Notes: generated by a model from the sequence alone, not told the origin. A stretch of DNA of 64,000 bases from Dictyobacter formicarum (GCF_016587435.1 NZ_BNJJ01000003.1:310001-374000), one strand, 5' to 3'; counted from the stretch's first letter, positions 16,730 through 26,414 are shown. Translations and numbers: made by a program.

Positions 16730-17587
16730 CTATTTTTCAAGCATAGGCAGCCGCAGACCGCTACGATATTCGCCGGGAAGCATGCCGCAAGAGGCTTTGA
16801 AGACACTGTAGAAGCGGCTGACAGAACCGAAGCCGGCTGCGAGAGCAATGGTGGAAATGTTGGCATCGGTCGTAATTAAGAGGCGCTGGGCATGCGCGAG
16901 CCGATAGCGCGTAATGTAATCGAGCACACTCATGCCGATGTGCTTGCGAAACAGGCTCATGGCATAGTTAGGGTGGAGATGGGCCGCATCAGCGATATCT
17001 TGCGTATGCAATGGCTCAACATAGTGTTCAGCAATGAAGCAGGTCATCTGGTCGACCTTGCTCAGTAAATGTGGCTCCATACTCTGTAATGTCTCTGCAT
17101 TCATAGTTCCACTAGCTATGGTCATAGTTAATGCAAGGCGGCGCACACAGGCTTCAACTTCAAGCAGTACGATCAGATTCTGCTCTTCAGTCTGGGCTCG
17201 CAGATCAGTACGCCATTGTTGAAATTGTTGCTGCAGTAAAGCGAGCTCTCCCCGCCCTACCAGACATTCACAGCATAGCACTCGCTGCATAAAGGTTGGT
17301 GGCAATCGCCACTGCAAGAACGAAGAAAATGGGACAGTGAGCCAGTGGAATCTGGTCTCTTCCCGCACCTGGACCACTTGATGAGGCAAGGTAGCCCAGA
17401 AAAAGGCCAGCTGACCGGCCTCAAGAACAACTTGCGTTCCTCCAAAAAGGTAGGTCATGGTGCCACTCTCAACAAAATTCAACTCCACCTCATTATGCCG
17501 ATGGGCGCTCAACATCGGTGTCAAGCGCATATGTCCATGCGACAGACCCAGTACAGTCATATCAGTGTTTAAGAATTCAGATGACAT
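16730..17587 (-). CDS. AraC-family transcriptional regulator with N-terminal cupin sensor
   Basis: A 285-residue regulator. The N-terminal half is a cupin-like sugar-sensing fold (HRHNEVELNFVESGTMTYLF and LEAGQLAFFWATLPHQV). The C-terminal 100 residues carry two helix-turn-helix motifs (TQDIADAAHLHPNYAMSLFR and ISTIALAAGFGSVSRFYSVF) and end PGEYR. It is divergent from the PhyH dioxygenase and GH35 beta-galactosidase genes across 124 bases, so it probably controls them in response to a sugar or related ligand; this is inference from position. No clear ribosome binding site is seen. Confidence 0.9.
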   Translation of the reverse strand: MSSEFLNTDMTVLGLSHGHMRLTPMLSAHRHNEVELNFVESGTMTYLFGGTQVVLEAGQLAFFWATLPHQVVQVREETRFHWLTVPFSSFLQWRLPPTFMQRVLCCECLVGRGELALLQQQFQQWRTDLRAQTEEQNLIVLLEVEACVRRLALTMTIASGTMNAETLQSMEPHLLSKVDQMTCFIAEHYVEPLHTQDIADAAHLHPNYAMSLFRKHIGMSVLDYITRYRLAHAQRLLITTDANISTIALAAGFGSVSRFYSVFKASCGMLPGEYRSGLRLPMLEK

Positions 17588-17711
17588 GTAATCTGACCTT
17601 AGGATCTAAGACAAATGACGTTCAAAATGAGACGATTATTCTCATTCTATCAAGTATAGTCTGTATTAGAAGCTCATATCAATACAAAGTTATGTACGAG
17701 AGGAGCACTCG

Positions 17712-18656
17712 ATGACCACTTCAAACGAACATTTGACCAGCAACATACCTCAGATCGCCAGCTATCATCTGAGCGAGGAGCAAATTCGTTTTTTCGATGA
17801 GAATGGCTATTTGATTCTGCGTCAGTGGATTCCTCAAGATTTATTGGTGCGTCTGCAGAATGCCGGTGAACATTGGATTGAAAAGGGCAAGAGTATCGAT
17901 GCCAACGATCCTTTATATGAAGATTATGCCTTTGCTGAACGTGAGCATGGACGAGTCATGTTCCGGGTAAATTATGTGCATAACAAAGGAGAGGTGGCCT
18001 CGCTGGAGTTACTGGGTAGTCCCTATGTGTTAGGAGTCGCCGAGAGCCTGTGTGGCAGAAATTTCGTACCAACTTATGAATCAATGGTCTTCAAAGAAAA
18101 ACATGATGGGGCTGCTATTCCGTGGCACCAGGATGCTGTCCATGGGCGCAAACATCGTATCTTCAATTTTGATCTCTATCTGGATACTTCACGCGCCGAT
18201 GCCGGCGCCTTGCATGTGATCCCCAAAACCCAACTCCAGCGTCAGGACCTCTGTGCTCTTACAGAGCAATGGGGTTGGAATCCGCCTGATGCGATTGTCG
18301 TGGAGATGGAACCCGGTGATGTGCTGCTGCACGATGTGATGGTTGTGCATGGATCAGAAGAGGTTGAGGGCAAAGCTTTGCGCCGCACCATTTATTACGA
18401 GTTCCGTGCCGCCGAAGAGATCCTTGAAAATGGTCCCTGGGATCGAGAATGGATTGATCGTCGCCTACGCTTGATTCCACCCGCCCTGCGTCATTTCGCC
18501 GCCTCCTATCCCGATGCTGACCAGTTCCAATGGAACATTTCACCAGAGTTTCGGCCTGAAGTAGATGAGAGCGAAGAGGTCGCCCTCAAAGTTGCGCACA
18601 TTCATCATACTGCCGGCTCCTTCTGTTCATCCCTCTCTAAACCATCTAAGAGATAG
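17712..18656 (+). CDS. Phytanoyl-CoA dioxygenase (PhyH) family Fe(II)/2-oxoglutarate oxygenase
   Basis: A 314-residue member of the PhyH family. The Fe-binding facial triad is visible as His-x-Asp in IPWHQDAVHG and the distal His in VVHGSEEV; an Arg in ALRRTIYYEF is placed to bind 2-oxoglutarate. It begins EEQIRFFDENGYLILRQWI, as usual for the family. AGGAG lies six bases before the ATG. The substrate is unknown: bacterial members hydroxylate many small molecules. It sits between a divergent AraC regulator and a GH35 gene, suggesting a role in using or modifying a sugar-containing substrate. Confidence 0.85.
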   Translation: MTTSNEHLTSNIPQIASYHLSEEQIRFFDENGYLILRQWIPQDLLVRLQNAGEHWIEKGKSIDANDPLYEDYAFAEREHGRVMFRVNYVHNKGEVASLELLGSPYVLGVAESLCGRNFVPTYESMVFKEKHDGAAIPWHQDAVHGRKHRIFNFDLYLDTSRADAGALHVIPKTQLQRQDLCALTEQWGWNPPDAIVVEMEPGDVLLHDVMVVHGSEEVEGKALRRTIYYEFRAAEEILENGPWDREWIDRRLRLIPPALRHFAASYPDADQFQWNISPEFRPEVDESEEVALKVAHIHHTAGSFCSSLSKPSKR

Positions 18657-18723
18657 GTGCGCCCCTCGCGGGCGCTTTTTCCTCACCATCCGAAAACGTC
18701 GTAGGTGCGCCCCTTGCGGGCGC
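18654..18723 (+). repeat. Two REP-like hairpins, 48 bp apart
   Basis: TAGGTGCGCCCCT-C-GCGGG-CGC at 18654-18675 and TAGGTGCGCCCCT-T-GCGGG-CGC at 18702-18723 differ by one base. Each forms GCGCCC/GGGCGC with a five-base loop and is followed by T-rich sequence, so the first can also terminate the PhyH transcript. Confidence 0.7.
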
Positions 18724-18847
18724 TTTACTTTAAATGCAGATGGCATATATATTTATAAAACATAAGCAGTGTAGGCGTTAAGAGTTTTGTCCGGGCAATG
18801 CGGCAAGCTTTTTTTCTGTGTTGAGAAGAGAGGTATATATTCATTTT

Positions 18848-20983
18848 ATGGAGATATCTGCAACGGTGAGCTATGATTCGCGGGCAGTCATTATCAATGG
18901 GCAACGCACGTTGATTGTGAGCGGGGCGATCCACTATCCTCGCAGTACGCCCGCTATGTGGCCAGAACTGCTACGCCAGAGCAAAGAGGCAGGGCTGAAT
19001 ACGATTGAGACATATGTGTTCTGGAATCTGCATGAACGGGAACAGGGGGTGTTTGATTTTTCGGATCGCCTGAATCTGTTTCATTTTTGTGAACTGGCAG
19101 AACAATATGGCTTGCATGTCATTTTGCGCATTGGGCCGTATATTTGCGCGGAAACAAACTATGGAGGACTACCCTCCTGGCTGCGCGAGGTGCCAAATAT
19201 GGCGATCCGCACTTATAATCAACCGTTTATGCGCGAGATGGAACGCTGGGTACGTTTCCTGGTCGACTATATACGTCCCTTGCTGGCTTCTCACGGTGGC
19301 CCGATTATTCTGGTTCAGCTTGAAAATGAGTATGAGAATATCGCCAGTCGCTATGGCGCGGAGGGACAACGCTATCTGCGCTGGGTCAGCGAGTTGGGGC
19401 AGGCGCTCAATCTAGGAGTGCCGCTGGTAATGTGCGTGGGAGCCACCGAAGGAGCCATCGAGACCATGAATGGCTTCTATGCCCATCTTATGCTGGAACA
19501 GCATGCGCTCAACCATCCTGATCAGCCTGGCATCTGGACCGAGAATTGGCCCGCCTGGTACGATACCTATGGCTATCCCCATCATATTCGCACGCCTCAG
19601 GATGTGGCATATGGCGTGGCGCGCTTTATTGCGGCCGGAGGCACGGGCGTAAATTATTATATGTGGCACGGCGGAACCAACTTTGGGCGCGAAGCGATGT
19701 ATCTGCAAACCACCAGCTATGATTTTAATGCGCCACTCAATGAGTTTGGTCAACCCACTACCAAGTCGCGTCACCTGGCTGGTTTACACCAGGTGCTCCA
19801 TGCATATGCCAGCCTGCTGCTAGAACAGGAGCGGCCACAACCACAAGCGCTGGGTGAACAGCAATGGGCCTACACCTATGTCAATGATACTCAATCGCTG
19901 ACATTTCTTTGCAATGACGCTCCTCTTCCTGCTACCTGTCTACTAGGCGAGGAGAAGATAGAGTTGCCCGCACACGCCGTGCTGCTGGTCGGTGATGGAG
20001 TCATACGCTATAATACTGCCGAGGTAGATACGTCCCATACACTACAACTGACACACCAGCCGCTGGAGCGAGCCATTGCGCAGGCCACATGGTATCCAGA
20101 ACCTTTGCCCCAGCACTGGCCGGCAGCACTACAGAATTCCGTCAAAGCACCACGACCGATTGAGCAACTGTCGCTGACGCATGATCACACCGACTATTGC
20201 TGGTATAGCACGACCTTTTCGACGTCAGATGCAGAAGAAGGCACGCTATCATTGATCGGCTTTGCGGATATGGCCCATATTTTTGTGGATGGTCAGTTTG
20301 TCGCCACCTCACCAACACCATTGATCGAAAATCGCGGCTCCTTTGAGGGTCCAGCCTTTACCCAATCCTTCCATCTCTCGTTGTCGGCCGGTCAGCATGA
20401 AGTGGCCATTTTGAGTTGTGCGATAGGTCTGATCAAGGGTGACTGGATGATCGACGCCAATATGGTTGAGGAGCGCAAGGGACTCTGGGGCCACGCGCGC
20501 TGGAATAGCACGGTGTTGGAGGGCAACTGGTCGATGCAGCCCGGGCTGGTTGGCGAACGGGGCGCTTTGTTCGGGGCAGGCGCCGCACTGGTGTCATGGC
20601 AGCAAGAGGGCGCTGAAGCCATAAATCAGCCCTTACGCTGGTGGCAACTAGCATTTAGCCGTCCTCAGGGCGCCGGACCCTTTACCGTTGATCTCAACGG
20701 CATGCAGAAGGGAATGGCCTGGCTCAATGGTCGTTGCATCGGACGCTATTGGCTGACACCTGCGACAGGTGAAACTGAACACTGGCAGAAGAATATTATC
20801 TTTGCCCAGGATGCTGGCTCTCCAACCCAGCGTTACTACCATTTGCCAGAGGAATGGCTACAGGAAGAAAATGTCCTGGCGCTTTTTGAAGAGCTCGGTG
20901 GCGATCCCTCCACAGTTGCCATTTGCCAGATAGAAACCATCACCGGAGCGCAACCTCACTCCTCTCCACCTGATCAGGAATAA
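18848..20983 (+). CDS. Glycoside hydrolase family 35 beta-galactosidase
   Basis: A 711-residue enzyme hydrolysing terminal beta-galactose, resembling the plant-type GH35 form. The catalytic TIM barrel occupies about residues 1-310, with GGPIILVQLENEYENI near residue 155 (acid/base Glu) and GIWTENWPAWYD near 230 (nucleophile Glu). YICAETNYGGLPSWL and MWHGGTNFGR are typical family stretches. Two or three beta-sandwich domains follow, including GKGLWGH-like and GMAWLNGRCIGRYW galactose-binding-like strands. No signal peptide is seen, so it is probably cytoplasmic. ATG 18848 is preferred over an in-frame TTG 30 bases upstream. The divergent AraC regulator probably responds to its substrate or product. 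Confidence 0.92.
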   Translation: MEISATVSYDSRAVIINGQRTLIVSGAIHYPRSTPAMWPELLRQSKEAGLNTIETYVFWNLHEREQGVFDFSDRLNLFHFCELAEQYGLHVILRIGPYICAETNYGGLPSWLREVPNMAIRTYNQPFMREMERWVRFLVDYIRPLLASHGGPIILVQLENEYENIASRYGAEGQRYLRWVSELGQALNLGVPLVMCVGATEGAIETMNGFYAHLMLEQHALNHPDQPGIWTENWPAWYDTYGYPHHIRTPQDVAYGVARFIAAGGTGVNYYMWHGGTNFGREAMYLQTTSYDFNAPLNEFGQPTTKSRHLAGLHQVLHAYASLLLEQERPQPQALGEQQWAYTYVNDTQSLTFLCNDAPLPATCLLGEEKIELPAHAVLLVGDGVIRYNTAEVDTSHTLQLTHQPLERAIAQATWYPEPLPQHWPAALQNSVKAPRPIEQLSLTHDHTDYCWYSTTFSTSDAEEGTLSLIGFADMAHIFVDGQFVATSPTPLIENRGSFEGPAFTQSFHLSLSAGQHEVAILSCAIGLIKGDWMIDANMVEERKGLWGHARWNSTVLEGNWSMQPGLVGERGALFGAGAALVSWQQEGAEAINQPLRWWQLAFSRPQGAGPFTVDLNGMQKGMAWLNGRCIGRYWLTPATGETEHWQKNIIFAQDAGSPTQRYYHLPEEWLQEENVLALFEELGGDPSTVAICQIETITGAQPHSSPPDQE

Positions 20984-21044
20984 GTCGTTTAAACTGGACA
21001 GGTTTATCCCTGGCGTGGCATCATACTAAAGATAAAAGAAACGA

Positions 21045-21083
21045 CCAACCGCTGTTTGCAAACAGTGGTTGGGTAATATTTTT
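21045..21083 (+). terminator. Terminator after the beta-galactosidase gene
   Basis: CCAACCGCTGTTTGC pairs with GCAAACAGTGGTTGG with a single G-T mismatch and is followed by TAATATTTTTC. Confidence 0.75.
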
Positions 21084-21120
21084 CACCTTTTTCCTCACTA
21101 TCATTAATACTGTATGCCTT

Positions 21121-21175
21121 TCATTTGGATGAGCGGAGCTAGCCGCGATCAAGCGGCGTTGCCAAATGCTTTTTA
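21121..21175 (-). repeat. Dispersed palindromic repeat, copy B
   Basis: On the minus strand it runs from AAAAAGCATTTGG through GATCGCGGCTAGCTCCG to CTCATCCAAATGA. It matches copy C at 60457 nearly throughout. Confidence 0.75.
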
Positions 21176-21208
21176 TAACATACTATAACACTAGAAAGAT
21201 CGTGTCTT

Positions 21209-22384
21209 ATGACCAATATTACTATTCGCCAGATGCAGCAGGATGAGATTACAGAGGTGACGCGCCTGTTGTCCTCCTATGCTTTTCGTTCTACCCCTTC
21301 GCTTCCCGAACGAGCAACGTGGCAGAAAGATCTGGTTTATCGCGATGAGGCCACCTATTTCGCGGTCTTTGACGGAAATCAGCCGCGCGCGAGTGCGGTC
21401 AGCTCACCTATCACACAAACTATTCGTGGTCAGTTCTATCAGGGGGGCGCACTGGGAGCAGTTACCACCCATCCCGCTGGTCGTCGCCAGGGTCATGCCC
21501 GCGCGATGCTGACCGCGCTGCTGGCTCACATGCATGAAAACGGCTATGCTATCTCTGTCCTTTATCCATTTCGTGAGTCATTCTATGCACGCCTCGGCTA
21601 TACTTCCTTCCAGCAACCAAAACAAGCACGCTTCTCGCCAGTCGCTTTGCAGCCGCTACTCAAAAAAGATCTGGATGGAGAGGTGGAACTGGTGGAATTA
21701 GCGCAGGGTTTTGAACTGTATCAAAACTACCTGTCCATCCAGCAGCAGAGAATCCATGGCTTCGGTCGTTTTACGCCTAAACTTGAGTCCAGCCTACGCG
21801 ATCAGAATGCCTACTGGCTGGCCATCGCCCGCTCACACGGCGAGATTAAGGGCATGATGCTCTACAAAATAAAAGGATATGGCGATGATTTCCAGGTCGC
21901 CCATTTCTGGTATCACGACATCCAGGGCCGCTATCTGCTTCTGGAATGGTTCGCACGTCATATCGATCATGTTAAAATTATTGAGATAACGCTACCACCG
22001 TTTGAACAACCGGAAACCTGGTGGTCCGATCTAAACATGAGGGTGACCTCTATCGGAGCGCCAATGGGCCGTGTCGTCGATATCACCCGGCTCAATGGCA
22101 TGCACATTGGACCCGGCAGCTTTACGGCGCACGTACATGACGAATACTGTCCCTGGAACAGCGGCAACTACTGCTTTGAGCACAACGATGGCAAGCTCCA
22201 GATCAGCCGCAGCACCACAGCGGAATGTGACCTGTCAATCCAGGCCATCTCAGCGCTTATCTATGGTACCCACGAACCGGCTACATTTGCCATTCGCGAC
22301 TGGGGAGATCCATCAGAGCAGGTCCAGGCCATCATGCAGAGCATGTTCACGCCGCAACAACCCTATCTCTATGAGACCTTCTAA
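21209..22384 (+). CDS. Eis-type GNAT N-acetyltransferase
   Basis: A 391-residue protein with the three-part layout of the Eis family: an N-terminal GNAT domain (GALGAVTTHPAGRRQGHARAM, the acetyl-CoA pyrophosphate loop with R-x-x-G-x-A), a second degenerate GNAT fold, and a C-terminal SCP2-like domain ending in LYETF, whose terminal carboxylate is catalytic in Eis. Mycobacterial Eis acetylates aminoglycosides and lysines; the substrate here is unknown. The length is typical. It shares a bidirectional terminator with the convergent acyl-CoA dehydrogenase gene. Confidence 0.88.
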   Translation: MTNITIRQMQQDEITEVTRLLSSYAFRSTPSLPERATWQKDLVYRDEATYFAVFDGNQPRASAVSSPITQTIRGQFYQGGALGAVTTHPAGRRQGHARAMLTALLAHMHENGYAISVLYPFRESFYARLGYTSFQQPKQARFSPVALQPLLKKDLDGEVELVELAQGFELYQNYLSIQQQRIHGFGRFTPKLESSLRDQNAYWLAIARSHGEIKGMMLYKIKGYGDDFQVAHFWYHDIQGRYLLLEWFARHIDHVKIIEITLPPFEQPETWWSDLNMRVTSIGAPMGRVVDITRLNGMHIGPGSFTAHVHDEYCPWNSGNYCFEHNDGKLQISRSTTAECDLSIQAISALIYGTHEPATFAIRDWGDPSEQVQAIMQSMFTPQQPYLYETF

Positions 22385-22405
22385 TCTGACATGCAATAGC
22401 CAAAG

Positions 22406-22450
22406 AAAAGCAAGAGGGATTAAATTTAGCGCATCCCTCTTGCTTTTTTT
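22406..22450. terminator. Bidirectional terminator between convergent genes
   Basis: AAAAGCAAGAGGGAT and ATCCCTCTTGCTTTT form a perfect 15-bp stem, with T-runs on both strands. Confidence 0.85.
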
Positions 22451-22457
22451 TGTTCCC

Positions 22458-23669
22458 TTATTTATGCTCGGTGGGATCTTCCAGGGCGCGTTTGGCCAGG
22501 GAGGCCAGGGCAACGTCATCCATGGGAGGGTTGTGCAGGCCGGCACGAATGTCCCGATAGTAGCGTTGCAACGGTGAACTGAGGGCCAGACTGGCAGCTC
22601 CGGCGACACGCATGGATAGATCGATGATCTCAATTGCGTTGTTGGTCGCCAGATATTTGACTGCTCCAACCAGGGCTGACTCTACATTGTCGCTATCTTC
22701 GGTGTAGTGCTCAGCCAGGCCAAAGAGTGAGGCCTGGCTTTCTAATAGCAGGACTTCGATCCTACCAACCTTATCCTGAATATGGGGAACAGTGGCAATA
22801 GACTGCTTGAGCGAGTTAGGACGGCGGCTACGCGCAAAGCGTACGGCTTCGTCACGGGCGGCCTGTGCAATGCCCAGATAAACAGCGGCCAGAACCAGCC
22901 CCCATACTCCCTGTCGCATCTGGATGCTGGGAATAACCGGTACCTGCTCATCAAGGTAAGATTCTGCACCCAGATGAATATCTTCCAGGATCAAATCGTT
23001 ACTTCCAGTGCCGCGCATCCCAACCGTATTCCAGGTGTCTTCAATGCGCACTCCTTCGGCACTCCTGGGCACCAGGAAGTTACCGCGCTCAGACTTTAAT
23101 GGTGGTAGGCCAGCTTCTACTCCTCCGGCATCCTCAATGCTGCAACCAACGATAAAATAGCTGAGTGCGTGGCTGCCAGTGGTGAACGTCTTGCGACCAT
23201 TGATACGCCAGCTGCCATCTGGCTGACGGCGGGCAGTAGTCTGCGGACGACCGCCACGACTTGGACTTCCGGTCGCAGGCTCGCTAACCGCGCTATTGAT
23301 CATGGCCCCGTTCTCCACCACATCCCGACACAGTTGCTTGATAACCGGAGGCACTTCTTCACGTCCCTCAACCAGCCGGCCAATATGCATCAGGTGCATC
23401 GTAACCACCAGCGCCGTTGATGCATCTCCCTGGGCCAGGCGATATTGAGCATGGACGAGATCCAACAGCGAAGCACCCTGGCCCCCCAGTTCGCGTGGCA
23501 GTGAGAGCGTAAGATAACCAGCCTCGTGTAAATCTTTAAAATTTTCCAACGGGAAGTAACCATCCCAGTCAGAGCGCGCTGCACGCTCCGCAAAAAGATC
23601 AGCTAATGTAGCGGCTGTTTCAAGCAAGTGTTTTTGTTCGGCAGTCCTTGGATACGAGAGGAAGCTCAT
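22458..23669 (-). CDS. Acyl-CoA dehydrogenase family flavoprotein
   Basis: A 403-residue FAD-dependent protein of the acyl-CoA dehydrogenase fold: an N-terminal helical domain with LPRELGGQGAS, a beta domain with INGRKTFTTGSHALSYFIVGC, and a C-terminal helical bundle. The usual catalytic Glu position is not obvious, and the sequence leans toward the DszC/hydroxylase-like side of the superfamily, so it may be a flavin monooxygenase rather than a dehydrogenase. AAAGGAG lies six bases before the ATG. No electron-transfer partner is adjacent. Confidence 0.82.
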   Translation of the reverse strand: MSFLSYPRTAEQKHLLETAATLADLFAERAARSDWDGYFPLENFKDLHEAGYLTLSLPRELGGQGASLLDLVHAQYRLAQGDASTALVVTMHLMHIGRLVEGREEVPPVIKQLCRDVVENGAMINSAVSEPATGSPSRGGRPQTTARRQPDGSWRINGRKTFTTGSHALSYFIVGCSIEDAGGVEAGLPPLKSERGNFLVPRSAEGVRIEDTWNTVGMRGTGSNDLILEDIHLGAESYLDEQVPVIPSIQMRQGVWGLVLAAVYLGIAQAARDEAVRFARSRRPNSLKQSIATVPHIQDKVGRIEVLLLESQASLFGLAEHYTEDSDNVESALVGAVKYLATNNAIEIIDLSMRVAGAASLALSSPLQRYYRDIRAGLHNPPMDDVALASLAKRALEDPTEHK

Positions 23670-24124
23670 AGATACTCCTTTAATTCAAATGGCCTTCAAT
23701 GGTTCAGATAACGTTCGATCCATAGAGATCAGACAAACCGCAGGCAATTGAGATATAACGACATAGCGGCATTCCTCGCGGAGATCACCTGAGTCATGCT
23801 CCTGACCGGCTCGTAAAAGAAGATGGTCGAGAGGGTCCCCGCGAGGGGCGCCGCTATGCAGATGCTATCGATAGAGGGGGCATTCCCTTTATGACAGTGA
23901 CTTCTATGGGTTTATCATATCATACACGAAACAAAACGTTGGCTCGCTCCCCTAATAACATACTGTTCTAATCGATGCTCATTGGGCGTGGTCAGCTTCC
24001 GTTACTGGCTAATCAGTCCACCGGAAATAAAGGGAACGCGCCTTCAGAGAGTAAATCTTCAGCACAAACATGATATAGTAGCAGGAAGAACCTATTAGTA
24101 TCTACTCATAAGGAGAATGGATTA
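23670..24124. other. 455-base intergenic region containing an inverted-repeat element
   Basis: It holds the element at 23761-23860. The rest carries the presumed divergent promoters of the acyl-CoA dehydrogenase and alcohol dehydrogenase genes, but no consensus hexamer pair stands out. Confidence 0.4.
23761..23860. repeat. 100-bp inverted-repeat element
   Basis: The left arm CATAGCGGCATTCCTCGCGG and the complement of the right arm CATAGCGGCGCCCCTCGCGG match at 17 of 20 positions. The CCCCTCGCGGG core is shared with the REP-like hairpins at 18654 and 18702. It looks like a paired REP or miniature element. Confidence 0.55.
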
Positions 24125-25237
24125 GTGAAGGCAATTGCGGTCTTTCCTGAAACAAAAGAGATCCATGTAGTTGAACATCCGGAGCCCCAGATTGAACATC
24201 CAGAGCAGGTGAAGCTGCGGCTGCTGGAGGTGGGGGTCTGTGGCACAGATCGACATATCTGTGCCCTGGCCTTTGGCACTCCACCTGCACATAGTGAGTA
24301 TCTGATTCTGGGACATGAAGCACTGGCTGAAGTGGTTGCCGTAGGTGAAGCGGTTACTCATTTGCAGCCCGGTGATCTGGTGGTACCAGAAGTGCGGCGT
24401 CCCTGCGCCGATCCCGCATGTCGGGCCTGCCAGGCCAGTCATCAAGATTTTTGTCAAACCGGCACCTATACTGAACGGGGCATTAAAGAACTGCATGGAT
24501 ACATGGCTGAATATGTGGTGGATGATGTCCACTTCCTGCATCCTGTCCCTAAAGCTTTGAGCCAGGTTGCTGTGCTAACGGAGCCGTTAACCATTGCCGA
24601 GAAAGCTCTGGTTCAGGCTCTACAGATTCAGCAGCGCCTGCCATGGCAGACCAGCGCCGCGACCAGCGCGGAACCTGGAAGCGGCCTGACCGCCGTCGTG
24701 CTGGGTGCCGGCCCCATCGGTCTGCTGGGTGCGATGCTCTTCGTCATCCAGGGCTTCGATACCTACGTCTATTCTCGCGCCCAGACTCCCAATGACAAGG
24801 CTGATATCGTGGCCGCCATCGGTGCTACGTATATCTCTGCCGAAACCACTCCCATGGAGGCATTCAAAGAGCGCGTGGGTCAGATCGACCTGGTTTATGA
24901 AGCCATGGATGCCGCTCCGCTGGCTATCGAGGTCCTTCAGAATCTGAATCGCAATGGCATATTTATCTTTACCAGTGGTACCAACCCAAAACAGCCCTTT
25001 GGTATTGATAGCGCGGCTACCCTGCATAATCTGACTCCACAGAACCAGATTATCATTGGTACGGTCAATGCCGGGCCAGCAACCTTTCAGTCCGCCATTG
25101 AACATTTAGGCGTGTTCCAGCAACGCTGGCCTGCTATCCTACCCAGATTGATTACTGAACGGTATCCAATGGAGCGGGCTTCTGAGGTGCTGCTACAGAA
25201 ACCCGGCGGCATCAAGCACGTTGTCACTATTGGTTAG
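24125..25237 (+). CDS. Zinc-dependent medium-chain dehydrogenase, glucose-1-dehydrogenase-like
   Basis: A 370-residue MDR-family enzyme close in pattern to archaeal glucose 1-dehydrogenase: VGVCGTDRHI (catalytic zinc Cys), ILGHEALAEVV (His-Glu), the structural zinc loop RRPCADPACRACQASHQDFC, then TYTERGIKELHGYMAEY. The nucleotide-binding motif is VVLGAGPIGLLGAML. It probably oxidises glucose, galactose or a similar polyol with NAD(P). The start is GTG, with AAGGAG about ten bases upstream. It stands next to a convergent M20 peptidase with only 20 bases between stops. A sugar oxidation role would fit the nearby beta-galactosidase but is not proven. Confidence 0.85.
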   Translation: MKAIAVFPETKEIHVVEHPEPQIEHPEQVKLRLLEVGVCGTDRHICALAFGTPPAHSEYLILGHEALAEVVAVGEAVTHLQPGDLVVPEVRRPCADPACRACQASHQDFCQTGTYTERGIKELHGYMAEYVVDDVHFLHPVPKALSQVAVLTEPLTIAEKALVQALQIQQRLPWQTSAATSAEPGSGLTAVVLGAGPIGLLGAMLFVIQGFDTYVYSRAQTPNDKADIVAAIGATYISAETTPMEAFKERVGQIDLVYEAMDAAPLAIEVLQNLNRNGIFIFTSGTNPKQPFGIDSAATLHNLTPQNQIIIGTVNAGPATFQSAIEHLGVFQQRWPAILPRLITERYPMERASEVLLQKPGGIKHVVTIG

Positions 25238-25259
25238 TCGCGGCGGCCTGGCGGCGCAT

Positions 25260-26414
25260 TTAAAGCTGCCCGGTCGCCACCAGCTCGCTCGCCTCCACAG
25301 AGAGCCGTAGCAGTTGAGCGAGGCCCTTGCCAAGCGGAGAAACATGCATACTTTCCTCAGTGGTATGGGCTTTCTCGCCCCTGGTGACACCGATACAAAC
25401 AGAGGGGATGTTCAGACTAATCGGGATATTTGCATCCGTGCTCGATGCCACGCATTGTGGCTGATATCCAACCCAGCGCAATACTTCCATTGAGAGTTGC
25501 ACCAGCTTATCACTCTCGCTACGACTTCCAGCGGGGCGATCGCCCAGCACCTCAATCTCAGTCTGCAAACCATCACCCGCGCGGTGCTGCACTATCGCCC
25601 GCGCCTGTTCTACCAGGGTATCTAATGCATCCACATTGATTGAACGCATATCCAGGAGTGCCGAGGCCTGCGGAGCAATGGTATTCACCGATGTTCCACC
25701 CTCGATAACCCCCACGTTGAAGGTCGTCTTTGGATCCTTTGGTACCTGGAGTGCTGCCAGTCCCGCGATAATCCGACCCAGACCGTGGATTGCGCTTGGG
25801 ACACCGAAGGAACCAAAGGAGTGGCCGCCAGGACCCCTGACCGTAATTTTCCAGCGCTTTGATCCTACCGCTACATTGACAATACTCCCCAGATTCCCAT
25901 CCACGACCAATACCGCGCCTAAATTATCTCTGTAACGCTCTACGGCGGCCCTGGCACCGCGCAGGTCCCCTAATCCTTCCTCACCTACATTAGCCACTGC
26001 CAGCAGATCTACAGCCGTCTCCCAGCCATATGCATCCAACATCTCAAATACAGCCAAAACGGCTGCGACGCTTACACTGTTATCTCCGATACCTGGACCA
26101 TACACGAGGTCCCCTTCGCGATGAATCTTCAACAGAGTCGTGGCAGGAAAAACTGTATCGAGATGCGACAATAACATGACCACTGGCTTCCCCTGCCCCT
26201 GTCGCCCACGCCTTACATATACGTTACCAATTGCATCAATTTCGGGAGTATAACCACGCTCCCGCCAGAGCTCCGCCACAAATGCGGCCCGCTCCTTCTC
26301 TTCACCAGTGGGAGCCGCTACTGCACAAATACGCTGCGCCAGCGCTGCGACATCTTCAGTCCGCGCAGCTGCATCTGTTAACAGGCAATTCAAATACTCA
26401 GTGGACAGCGCCAT
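25260..26414 (-). CDS. M20-family metallopeptidase
   Basis: A 384-residue zinc amidohydrolase of the M20 group (ArgE/DapE/carboxypeptidase G2-like). Metal ligands appear in LLSHLDTVFP (His, Asp), GPGIGDNSVSVAAVL (bridging Asp), NVGEEGLGDL (catalytic Glu-Glu) and near the end TEESMHVSP (last His after EKAHTTEE). The dimerisation domain with RGPGGHSFGSFGVPSAI is intact. It would remove an acyl or amino acid group from a small peptide; the substrate is unknown. ATG 26414 has AAGGAG six bases upstream. Confidence 0.88.
   Translation of the reverse strand: MALSTEYLNCLLTDAAARTEDVAALAQRICAVAAPTGEEKERAAFVAELWRERGYTPEIDAIGNVYVRRGRQGQGKPVVMLLSHLDTVFPATTLLKIHREGDLVYGPGIGDNSVSVAAVLAVFEMLDAYGWETAVDLLAVANVGEEGLGDLRGARAAVERYRDNLGAVLVVDGNLGSIVNVAVGSKRWKITVRGPGGHSFGSFGVPSAIHGLGRIIAGLAALQVPKDPKTTFNVGVIEGGTSVNTIAPQASALLDMRSINVDALDTLVEQARAIVQHRAGDGLQTEIEVLGDRPAGSRSESDKLVQLSMEVLRWVGYQPQCVASSTDANIPISLNIPSVCIGVTRGEKAHTTEESMHVSPLGKGLAQLLRLSVEASELVATGQL

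Noticed and set aside
20392..20654. Long minus-strand frames inside the beta-galactosidase, PKS and NRPS genes
   Set aside because: They are shadows of codon bias in strongly supported genes on the other strand and have no motifs of their own.
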